Shown: one piece after another, positions 6,491-15,100 of the stretch
Layout: each line of letters opens with the position of its first letter
How positions within the stretch are numbered: position 1 is the first letter of the stretch
Assembly: GCA_946887345.1 (NCBI GenBank)
Contig: CAMPKR010000005.1
Coordinates: 1 to 23,153 of the forward strand
Source: an uncultured Bacteroidota bacterium
GTDB lineage: Bacteria; Bacteroidota; Bacteroidia; Chitinophagales; Chitinophagaceae
Direction of reading: 5' to 3'
Length of the DNA: 23,153 bases
Notes under the pieces: model-generated
Told to the model about the DNA's origin: nothing
The model's input: only the letters and a program-made list of their open reading frames with translations
The model's database searches: none
Program-made: the position numbers and the translations under genes

Positions 6491-7285
6491 TTAAGATTGT
6501 ACTGATTGCGTAACTGTTTCCTGCGGTGCTTTATAAACAAACGATAACAGTATGTATAGTAAGAACAATACGGGTATCGCAGCAGGCTGCAGCAAAGGTA
6601 CTGTAGCAATGGCAGCCAGCAACAATACTATTTGTGGCCACATATATTTTATCTGCCACCTGGCGGGCATTAGTTTAAAAAACTGAATTTTTGACACCAT
6701 CAGCCAGCACAGAATGGCTATCACTGTATAAATAGGCCATTTACCCTGCAGGTAGCTGCCAAGATTGTAAGGATTATAAAGATTAATAAGCGGGAAAGAA
6801 GCTACCAGCACACCTACAGCAGGTACCGGCAGGCCTGTAAACGACCATTTTTGACGCTGCGGGCTTATATTAAAGCGGGCCAGCCTTAATGCCGCAAAAC
6901 AGGCTATAAAAAAGGCAGGTATCATAGCCGGCATACCCACATCCATTGCTCTCGGTTCCTCCATATAAGCTGACCACAGCATTTTGAACAGGATCATAGA
7001 CGGTGCTACGCCAAAGGAGATTAGATCCGCCAGTGAGTCCAGGTCTTTGCCTATGGGAGAAAAGACTTGCAGAGCCCTTGCCGCAAAACCATCCAGCAGG
7101 TCGAAAAACGCCGCGATTCCTATAAAAACACCCGCCCAATAAGCCTGCTCTGTGCCATAAACCTGGTAATATTCGCCCGGAATAGCTGTCATTACCCTGA
7201 AAGGCTGGGAATTAAGCGCAAAAGCGATAGCTATACAGCCACAAATAAGATTGCAAAGTGTCAGCAGGTTGGGCAAATGCTTCAT
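6491..7285 (-). CDS. pssA: CDP-diacylglycerol-serine O-phosphatidyltransferase
   Basis: A 264-residue polytopic inner-membrane enzyme that makes phosphatidylserine from CDP-diacylglycerol and serine, the precursor of phosphatidylethanolamine. The CDP-alcohol phosphotransferase motif is complete: D62-LL-D65-G66-FA-A69-R70, eight residues, G79, then D83 and D87. These are the metal- and CDP-binding residues. About seven or eight hydrophobic segments follow (for example 7-24, 52-64, 112-128, 150-170 and 185-250). The N-terminal KHLPNLLTLCNLICG is typical of the bacterial PssA type with a leading N-terminal helix. The start at 7285 is the only suitable ATG and has a -7 box 7 nt upstream. Confidence 0.93.
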   Translation of the reverse strand: MKHLPNLLTLCNLICGCIAIAFALNSQPFRVMTAIPGEYYQVYGTEQAYWAGVFIGIAAFFDLLDGFAARALQVFSPIGKDLDSLADLISFGVAPSMILFKMLWSAYMEEPRAMDVGMPAMIPAFFIACFAALRLARFNISPQRQKWSFTGLPVPAVGVLVASFPLINLYNPYNLGSYLQGKWPIYTVIAILCWLMVSKIQFFKLMPARWQIKYMWPQIVLLLAAIATVPLLQPAAIPVLFLLYILLSFVYKAPQETVTQSVQS

Positions 7286-7696
7286 GAGGGCTCAAAAGTA
7301 GCAAATCTTATGGCATTTTAGTCCCTTCCCGGCTGTGTATCATAGCCTTATCAGGGCTTTTTTTGCGACTTTTCGAGTTTGCCCCGTTTTTTGACCAATA
7401 TGCAGGAAAATGGTGAAAAGCCTTGAAAAATCTACGTTTTCAGGACACCGTATCAACTAAAAGGCAAAAAAAATTTTTGAAAAAGGCTTTGATTAATAAT
7501 TTTTTGTTCTTTTATTTGTGCTTGCAGTATCTGTTAACGATACAGCTATTCTCAGTGAGAATGTGTTTGGACGGGCCTTCCGGTCGGTTTGTGAAGAGGA
7601 CAAGAATAGTTTTATAGGGGTGGCTATTGCATAATTCGTTTACATTAATTATCATTGTTGTCTTAAAACTTGTTTACAAACAAACACACATTCTAT
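7286..7696. other. 411-bp non-coding region between pssA and the barrel gene
   Basis: Apart from the pssA promoter box at its left end I see no convincing gene here. The centre is AT-rich with A and T runs (about 7440-7520). Small dyads are visible: AAAGCCTT (7417-7424) against AAGGCTTT (7483-7490), GTATC...GATAC around 7528-7544, and ATTCTCA-G-TGAGAAT (7548-7562). A weak promoter for the barrel gene may lie near 7650 (TATCATTG, with a TTG about 20 nt upstream), followed by an A/C-rich leader up to the ATG at 7697. A 64-codon open frame at 7423-7617 is judged spurious. Confidence 0.5.
7293..7300 (-). promoter_or_regulatory. Candidate -7 box of the pssA-purS-rsmI group
   Basis: TACTTTTG on the minus strand, an exact TAnnTTTG match, ends 7 nt before the pssA ATG at 7285. 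The predicted leader would be very short or absent. Confidence 0.45.
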
Positions 7697-8476
7697 ATGA
7701 AAAAATTGCTCCTTGCTTTATTGGCTGTCGGCGGTTTTGCTTCTGCTAATGCACAAAAGAACACTTGGCTGATCTACGGCAATGCAACCTATGCAACTAG
7801 CACTGTAGATTATGGCGCTTACGATTACAGAACTACAGCCTGGGGTGTTAATCCTGGAATCGGTTATCAGTTCTCTAACCACATGACTATAGGTCTGCAA
7901 GGTGGTTATAACAATATGAGAACTCCGGCTGCTGACGGATTAAACACGGAAATCAATAAAGATTGGTCTGTGGGTGGTTTCTGGCGTTATACTCACTACG
8001 TTGGTAATATATTCTTTATATACAACCAAATGGAACTGAGCTATATGTCAGGCTCTGTTCAAACTGAGGGTCTGAACAACAAGTCTATTTACAACGGCAT
8101 CACAGGTGCCTGGTATCCAGCAATCGGTGCTTTTGTTTACAAAGGCCTGGCAATGAACTTTAATATTGGTGGTATAGGTTTCGCTTCTTACAACGGAAAC
8201 GCTGCTTCAGTTAACTCTCCTGACGTTAATGGTAGCTCTTTCGCCATCACATTCGGTCGTACTGTTAACATCGGTATCTCTAAGAACATCGCTTGCCGCG
8301 GTCGTCATGGTCGTCACCACGGTGGTCACCACGAGCCAGGTGCTGAAGTTCGTCGCATGAGGATCGTTGAAGACGAAGAAGAATCAGATGATGACTATTC
8401 TGCAAAGAAAGCTCGTCTGAAAGCTAAAAGGGAAAAACAAAAAGTTCGCATTAAGAGCGGTGATGATGAAGAATAG
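7697..8476 (+). CDS. Outer-membrane beta-barrel protein with His-rich charged tail
   Basis: A 259-residue exported protein. The signal peptide [19 protein letters not shown] (1-19) precedes Q20. Residues 20 to about 200 are alternating aromatic/glycine strands ([71 protein letters not shown]), typical of a small eight-to-ten-stranded barrel as in Bacteroidota 'outer membrane beta-barrel' proteins. A tail follows where a barrel would normally end in an aromatic residue: His-rich [12 protein letters not shown] (201-212), acidic [10 protein letters not shown] (about 224-233), then a Lys/Arg-rich stretch and DDEE. Codon use appears biased to a few codons, suggesting strong expression. The ATG at 7697 fits the signal peptide; an in-frame TTG upstream is rejected. 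A strong terminator follows. Confidence 0.83.
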   Translation: MKKLLLALLAVGGFASANAQKNTWLIYGNATYATSTVDYGAYDYRTTAWGVNPGIGYQFSNHMTIGLQGGYNNMRTPAADGLNTEINKDWSVGGFWRYTHYVGNIFFIYNQMELSYMSGSVQTEGLNNKSIYNGITGAWYPAIGAFVYKGLAMNFNIGGIGFASYNGNAASVNSPDVNGSSFAITFGRTVNIGISKNIACRGRHGRHHGGHHEPGAEVRRMRIVEDEEESDDDYSAKKARLKAKREKQKVRIKSGDDEE

Positions 8477-8502
8477 TCAAAACTCTTATTAAAAAGTATA
8501 AG

Positions 8503-8528
8503 AAAGGCCTCGCAAATGCGGGGCCTTT
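8503..8528 (+). terminator. Intrinsic terminator after the barrel gene
   Basis: AAAGGCCTCGC (8503-8513) pairs with GCGGGGCCTTT (8518-8528) over 11 bp with one G-U, around the tetraloop AAAT. The 3' arm ends in TTT and is followed by a T-rich stretch. Confidence 0.8.
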
Positions 8529-8584
8529 CGCATTTTACGCTTTACGCAGGCTGTTAAACCCTACCTTTTCAGGCCCTCTTTTCG

Positions 8585-8592
8585 TAACTTTG
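8585..8592 (+). promoter_or_regulatory. Candidate -7 box of icmF
   Basis: TAACTTTG, an exact TAnnTTTG match, lies 30 nt before the ATG at 8623 and after the preceding terminator. No clear -33 TTG is seen. Confidence 0.45.
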
Positions 8593-8622
8593 CAGCCCGG
8601 CTTCCCGGCAATAAAATCTTAT

Positions 8623-11600
8623 ATGCAAGCAACAGAAACAAGTCCTGCTCTAAAGAATAAAGTCAGAATAGTAACGGCTGCCTCTCTTTTCGATGGCCAC
8701 GATGCCTCTATCAATATTATGAGACGTGTAATGCAGGCCAGTGGCGCTGAGGTGATTCACCTGGGTCACGACCGCAGCGTGCAGGAAATTGTTGACTGTG
8801 CCATACAGGAAGACGCCAATGCGATAGCCATTACCTCTTACCAGGGCGGCCACAATGAGTACTTCAAATACATGTACGACCTGCTGAAAGAGCGTGGTTG
8901 CGGGCATATTAAAATATTCGGTGGCGGCGGCGGTGTTATACTCCCTTCTGAAATAGAAGATCTTCATAGCTACGGTATTACGCGCATTTATTCTCCTGAC
9001 GATGGCCGTGCTATGGGGCTACAGGGAATGATAGATGATCTGTTGAAACAAAGCGATTTTCCTTTGGGAAATAATATGAATGGCGAGATAGGCCACATTG
9101 GTGATAAAGACGCCAAATCCATTGCTCGTCTCATATCTGCTGCAGAAAATTACCATGACCTGCCCGAAACACAGGCGATGCTCAAAAAAATAGAAGAGCA
9201 GGCTAAGGCGGCTAAAACGCCAGTGCTTGGCATTACAGGCACGGGCGGTGCCGGTAAAAGCTCTTTGGTGGATGAGATCGTTCGCCGTTTTCTCCTCGAT
9301 TTTGAAGATAAAAACATAGGCATTATATCTGTTGATCCTTCCAAGAAGAAAACAGGCGGCGCGTTACTGGGTGACCGCATCCGCATGAATGCGATACGCA
9401 ATCCACGTGTATACATGCGCTCAATGGCTACGCGCCAAAGCAACCTCGCCGTATCTAAATATATCCTCGATGCCGTCAATATTCTGAAAGCTGCTAAATA
9501 TGACCTCATCATACTTGAAACATCAGGCATAGGTCAAAGCGATACCCAGATCACTGATTACGGTGACATGAACATGTATGTGATGACACCTGAATATGGT
9601 GCCGCTACGCAGTTGGAGAAGATCGACATGCTTGACTTTGCCGATATAGTTGTTATCAACAAGTTCGATAAGCGTGGTGCTATGGATGCGCTACGTGATG
9701 TAAAGAAAACGTTTCAGCGCAATCATAAGCTCTTTGATAAGAGTCCTGATGATATGCCTGTATTCGGCACCATCGCGTCGCAGTTCAATGATCCGGGTAC
9801 TAACACCATGTACAAGTCCCTGATGGATATAGTGGTGAAGAAGACGGGTAACCAGTCATTGCATTCCGACTTCACTATCAGCGATGAAATGAGTGAGAAG
9901 ATCTACATCATTCCGCCTGCCCGCACTCGTTACCTTAGTGAGATATCAGAGAACAATCGCAAATACGATAGCTGGGTTAAAGACCAGGCTGCTATTGCAC
10001 AAAAACTTTTCAGCCTGAAGAAAACTGTTGAAACACTTCAGAACGAAAATATTGACGATAAAGACCGTTTGATAAAAACCCTGCAGGAAGTGTACGCTAA
10101 GACAGAAATGGAGCTTGATCCAAAGAACAAGCATCTCATCGAGAATTGGCAGGAAAAGAAGGCTCAATACCTTGGTGAGTACTACACCTTTAAAGTGCGC
10201 AATAAAGAGCTGAAAATAAAGACACATACTGAATCCCTCTCTCATACACAAGTGCCTAAGGTGGCTGTTCCAAGGTTTGAAGCCTGGGGTGAGATACTAC
10301 AGTGGGCTTTGTCGGAGAATTTCCCGGGGGAATTCCCTTATGCTGCGGGTATTTACCCGTTCAAGCGCGAAGGCGAAGATCCAACCCGCATGTTTGCCGG
10401 TGAAGGTGGTCCCGAGCGTACCAACAAGCGCTTTCACTATGTATCGTTAGGCATGCCTGCCAAGAGGCTCAGCACGGCTTTCGATAGCGTTACCCTCTAT
10501 GGCCAGGACCCTGATCACCGTCCGGACATTTATGGTAAAGTAGGCAACTCCGGTGTGAGTGTATGTTGCCTCGATGATGCTAAGAAACTCTATTCAGGAT
10601 TTGATCTCGCCGATCCAAAGACTTCGGTGTCAATGACCATTAATGGTCCGGCTCCTACTATCACAGCCTTTTTTATGAACGCCGCAATCGACCAGCAATG
10701 TGAAAAGTACATAAAGGAGAATGGCCTGGCAGATGAAGTAAATCAAAAAATAGAGGCGATCTACGCTGCCAAAGGACTGAAGCGACCTACTTACAATCCA
10801 TCAACATTTGGCGGTGGTGCGGAAGGTGTTCTTCCCGAAGGTAACGATGGTTTAGGTCTTATGCTACTCGGCGTTACGGGTGATATGATACTGCCTGCCG
10901 ATGTGTACAACAAAATAAAAACCGATACCTTACAAGCCGTCCGCGGTACTGTGCAGGCAGATATATTGAAGGAAGACCAGGCCCAGAATACCTGCATCTT
11001 TTCTACAGAATTTTCTCTTCGTGTTATGGGTGACGTACAGCAGTACTTCATCGACAAAGGCGTCAGGAATTTCTATTCTGTTTCTATCTCGGGTTACCAC
11101 ATTGCAGAAGCAGGTGCAAATCCTATCTCTCAATTAGCCTTCACTATATCCAATGGCTTCACTTTCGTAGAGTACTACCTGAGCCGTGGAATGAACATTG
11201 ATGACTTTGCGCCTAACCTTTCATTCTTCTTCAGCAATGGTGTAGATCCTGAATACAGTGTTATCGGTCGTGTTGCCCGCCGTATCTGGGCTAAGGCTAT
11301 GAAGTTTAAATATGGAGGTAACGAGCGCTCACAAATGCTCAAGTATCATATCCAGACTTCAGGCCGCTCACTTCATGCGCAGGAGATCGACTTCAATGAT
11401 ATCCGTACAACGCTGCAAGCGCTTTACGCGATATACGACAACTGTAATTCGCTGCACACAAACGCTTACGACGAGGCCATCACTACACCTACAGAAGAAA
11501 GCGTTCGCCGGGCAATGGCCATACAGTTGATAATCAATAAAGAATTGGGTCTTGCTAAGAACGAAAACCCATTACAAGGTTCGTTCATTATAGAAGAACT

Positions 11601-12042
11601 TACCGACCTGGTAGAAGAAGCCGTTCTTACAGAGTTTGACCGCATCACAGAGCGTGGTGGTGTTCTTGGTGCAATGGAGACAATGTATCAACGCTCTAAA
11701 ATTCAGGAAGAGAGTTTGTACTATGAGACACTGAAACATACAGGTGAATACCCGATCATCGGCGTAAATACCTTCCTGAGTTCAAAGGGATCGCCCACCA
11801 TCATTCCACAGGAGGTGATTCGTTCTACTACGGAAGAAAAGGAATTCCAGATAAAAACGGTTCAAAACCTTTGGCAGCGTAGCGGTGAAACAGGCCAGGA
11901 AAGACTCAAGGCGCTTCAGCAAAAAGCCATACACAACCAGAACATTTTCGAAGAATTGATGGAAACCGTTAAGTACTGCTCGCTCGGCCAGATAACAAAG
12001 GCTCTTTTCGAAGTAGGCGGACAGTACCGCAGGAACATGTAA
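8623..12042 (+). CDS. icmF: Fused isobutyryl-CoA mutase IcmF
   Basis: A 1139-residue adenosylcobalamin enzyme that interconverts isobutyryl-CoA and n-butyryl-CoA and carries its own chaperone. Domains in order: an N-terminal B12-binding domain with D24-G-H26 (H26 is the expected lower cobalt ligand; the usual DxHxxG reads DGHDAS) and a Gly-rich GGGGG strand near 100; a MeaB/ArgK-type GTPase with Walker A GTGGAGKS (206-213) and, downstream, LETSGIG and INKFD; a linker; and the mutase barrel from about 565, with [22 protein letters not shown]591 (in RMFAG) and Q788 (in AQNTCIF) sit where methylmalonyl-CoA mutase has Tyr and Arg, which is the isobutyryl-type pattern. The ATG at 8623 is preferred to an in-frame TTG at 8590, which overlaps the -7 box. 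It stands alone between terminators. Its likely role is in branched-chain or short-chain acyl-CoA metabolism. Confidence 0.95.
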   Translation: MQATETSPALKNKVRIVTAASLFDGHDASINIMRRVMQASGAEVIHLGHDRSVQEIVDCAIQEDANAIAITSYQGGHNEYFKYMYDLLKERGCGHIKIFGGGGGVILPSEIEDLHSYGITRIYSPDDGRAMGLQGMIDDLLKQSDFPLGNNMNGEIGHIGDKDAKSIARLISAAENYHDLPETQAMLKKIEEQAKAAKTPVLGITGTGGAGKSSLVDEIVRRFLLDFEDKNIGIISVDPSKKKTGGALLGDRIRMNAIRNPRVYMRSMATRQSNLAVSKYILDAVNILKAAKYDLIILETSGIGQSDTQITDYGDMNMYVMTPEYGAATQLEKIDMLDFADIVVINKFDKRGAMDALRDVKKTFQRNHKLFDKSPDDMPVFGTIASQFNDPGTNTMYKSLMDIVVKKTGNQSLHSDFTISDEMSEKIYIIPPARTRYLSEISENNRKYDSWVKDQAAIAQKLFSLKKTVETLQNENIDDKDRLIKTLQEVYAKTEMELDPKNKHLIENWQEKKAQYLGEYYTFKVRNKELKIKTHTESLSHTQVPKVAVPRFEAWGEILQWALSENFPGEFPYAAGIYPFKREGEDPTRMFAGEGGPERTNKRFHYVSLGMPAKRLSTAFDSVTLYGQDPDHRPDIYGKVGNSGVSVCCLDDAKKLYSGFDLADPKTSVSMTINGPAPTITAFFMNAAIDQQCEKYIKENGLADEVNQKIEAIYAAKGLKRPTYNPSTFGGGAEGVLPEGNDGLGLMLLGVTGDMILPADVYNKIKTDTLQAVRGTVQADILKEDQAQNTCIFSTEFSLRVMGDVQQYFIDKGVRNFYSVSISGYHIAEAGANPISQLAFTISNGFTFVEYYLSRGMNIDDFAPNLSFFFSNGVDPEYSVIGRVARRIWAKAMKFKYGGNERSQMLKYHIQTSGRSLHAQEIDFNDIRTTLQALYAIYDNCNSLHTNAYDEAITTPTEESVRRAMAIQLIINKELGLAKNENPLQGSFIIEELTDLVEEAVLTEFDRITERGGVLGAMETMYQRSKIQEESLYYETLKHTGEYPIIGVNTFLSSKGSPTIIPQEVIRSTTEEKEFQIKTVQNLWQRSGETGQERLKALQQKAIHNQNIFEELMETVKYCSLGQITKALFEVGGQYRRNM

Positions 12043-12064
12043 TTCCCAAATTGACGATAGAATT

Positions 12065-12094
12065 ATCCCATACCATACAGGCATGGGATTTTTT
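12065..12094 (+). terminator. Intrinsic terminator after icmF
   Basis: ATCCCATACC (12065-12074) pairs with GGCATGGGAT (12080-12089), with one A-C mismatch, around the loop ATACA. A T-tract follows (12089-12094). It lies 22 bp after the icmF stop. Confidence 0.75.
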
Positions 12095-12177
12095 ATTGTT
12101 ATGTAAGGTTGTTGGAATTCAGACGGCCATACCACAATAGAGGCTCGGTACAATTTTTTTAGCTCATCCTTTTACGG

Positions 12178-15100
12178 ATGCGAAAAGCTTTAAAGATAGG
12201 ACTATACACACTGGGCTCCCTCCTGTTGCTACTTGTACTAGTTGTGGTTTTGCTCAATACACCCTGGGGTCAGGATTTCGTCCGCAAGAGGGCAGTGGCT
12301 TTCCTCAGCGAGAAGCTGAAAACAGAAGTTCATATAGGTAAGTTGGGCTACGGCTTGCCTAGAGTCATTTTTCTTGAAGACGTTTTGTTCAAAGACCAGG
12401 CTAAGGACACCCTCCTTGCTGCCAGGAAGCTAAGGGTGAACATCAACATGCTAAAGCTGATCTCTGGTAAAGTTGAGGTCAGCAGGTTGGAACTGGCCGG
12501 AGTAAATGCTCATATTTACCGCAATGCTCCTGATACAGTCTTCAATTTCGGTTACATCATCGATGCCTTTGCCGGCAAACCTACCGAACAGGTGGATGAT
12601 GTAAAGCAAGCTAACGATACTTCATCTCTTTCCTTTAATGTAGACAAGTTAGCATTGGCGGATATCCGCTTCCGTTTCGACGACTATACTGGCGGTACTC
12701 GTTTCGGGATGGCTTTAGATACCCTAGATCTCCGTCTCAGCAAATTTGATCCGATCAAAATGATCTTTCATGTAAGGAATCTCGATATCGCAGGCCTCCA
12801 AACCTACATGATCCGGGATGTATCTTACCTGCCTCCGCAGGAGAATGACACTACGGTGCAGGAGCCGATCGAATTAGCAATAGACGATCTGAAGCTCAGG
12901 GACATCTCGTTTAAATACGATGACATTCCCGGCAAAATGAAAATGGACTATATCCTTGGCAGGCTGGAAACAAAACCCAAAGAAATTGATCTTAAAAATC
13001 AACGTGTCAATATTGAAAAACTATTGCTTGAAAACACTTCCGCAGTCATCTGGATCGGCCCGGCCTCTGCTGTGCCCGAACAAGCAGAAGAAGTGGCTGA
13101 AGATGTAGCAGACAGCCTGGCCCAGGGTAACTGGGTAGTAGTAGTTGACGACATCAACCTCAACGCAGTCAACTTCAAGATGGATAACGACAATGAACCC
13201 CGCCTGCGCCAGGGAATAGACTACGCCCACCTTTTAGTTACTGAGCTGGCATTTGCGGCTAACGAAGTGGTATTTACGGGCGACACTATTTCCGGTCGAA
13301 TCAATCACCTTGCACTCAAAGAGCAAAGCGGATTGGACTTGCAGGAACTGAAAGCCTCGTTTGCCTACAACCCACAGGGCGCTATGCTCCAGGATCTATA
13401 CCTAAAAACTCCCCGCACAGTATTGCAGGATCATATAGAAGTCGGTTGGCCTTCATTAGAAGCCCTGCAGCACGACCCTAACGTTATGCGCCTAAATGTA
13501 AATTTGCAGCAGAGCGTGGTAGGTATTTACGACCTGCTCATCTTTGTGCCGACGTTGGCTGAACAGCAAGCTATCAGGAAGAACAGGAATGGTCAATTGA
13601 AACTCGATGCCATTCTCGAGGGTTTCTTAAGTTCACTGGGCATTGAAAAATTCATTGTTTCCGGCTTGGGAAATACCATGATCAATGTTAACGGCCGCCT
13701 GAGCAACGTCGCCGATCCCAACAAACTCGCCTACGATCTCAATATCCTCAAACTTCAATCTTCACGAAACGATATAGCAGGCTTTATGCCGGCCGCAGCT
13801 TTGGAGTCAGTGCGCATCCCCGACAGGTTTGGCGCAACAGGTAAACTGGCCGGAAATATTCTTGACTACCGCACTCCCGGCCTCACTATCAATACTACAG
13901 ATGGCAACGCTTTCGTCAGCGGTAGCTTGCTTATGTCTCCCGGAACTAACCGTGAAAAGTATGATTTAAAACTTCGTACCGAGGCGCTGAATATTGGCCG
14001 CATACTGAAGCAGGACACCGTCTTGGGTGTTGTGACTGCCGGGGTAGTAGCTCGTGGCCGCAGCTTCAATGTCAATAACATGGATGCTGTGGTAACAGCC
14101 AACGTTCAGTCGGCAGGTATCATGGGTTATAATTACAGTAATATAAGCCTCGATGGAAAAATTGTCAACAAGATCACTGAGATATTCCTGAATTCCGAGG
14201 ACCCAAATGCAAGGCTCGCCCTCGAAGCTCACGGTGACCTGAATGGTAAATATCCCTCTGCCGTAGCCGACATCAATATCGACAGCATTGATCTCCAGGC
14301 TCTGAACTTATATAGCTCCGAATTGCGTACACGCGGCCAGATCCACATTGATGCACCAGAGCTGAATCCAGACTATCCCAACGCCACACTTACCTGGTTA
14401 AACCCACTAATAGTAGCTGGTGGAAGCAGGTATTTCACAGATAGCTTCACCATTATCTCCAGGCCCTCCGTGGACTCAGGCCAGAACATCATTGTCGATT
14501 TTGATGCCTTGTATGCCCGTCTTACAGGACGCACACCGCTCACCCGTATAGGCGATGTGGTGCAGGAGCACATCAACCGTCATTACGGAACGCTGGCTAT
14601 GATAGATAGCACGGCACGCTCAAGGCAAGTGGCAAAGCAGTACTCCCCGCGACCTGATAGTGGCGTTTCCTCTTACGACCTTGCTCTCGTGGCCGACGTA
14701 AAAGACAGGCCTATTTTGCATGGTATCCTGCCCGACCTTGAATACCTCGATACCATTCATATAGAAGGCGGCCTCAATGATCGCGACCTCTTCCTGGATG
14801 CAACCCTGCCGCGTGTAGTATACGCTGGCACCAGCATTGAGAATGGCCTTGCAACCATACGCGAAACGGATTCAGCTATCAACTACGATGTAACTGTCGA
14901 CAGGATAGCCCAGGATAAAATGGAGTTTTGGTATGCCCGGGCCAATGGCAGCATGCGTGGCAAAACTATCAACGCTAATGTAAGCACCTCAGATACCGGT
15001 AAGAGGCAGCGTTTCGCTGTATCAGCCAATATGGAGCAGCAAGGCGACAGGCAGGTGGTACAATTGCTCCCTGGCCTTGTTCTGAACTATAATACCTGGA

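Noticed and set aside
7346..7365. Weak hairpin (AGCC...GGCT) followed by a run of T, resembling a terminator
   Set aside because: The stem is only 4-5 bp and no plus-strand gene lies upstream of it to end.
7423..7617. 64-codon plus-strand open frame in the 411-bp gap
   Set aside because: It consists of a low-complexity Lys/Phe-rich part and has no start signal or family resemblance; the region reads as AT-rich non-coding DNA.
8590..8622. In-frame TTG start 11 codons upstream of icmF
   Set aside because: It overlaps the TAACTTTG box, and the ATG at 8623 gives the normal beginning of the protein.
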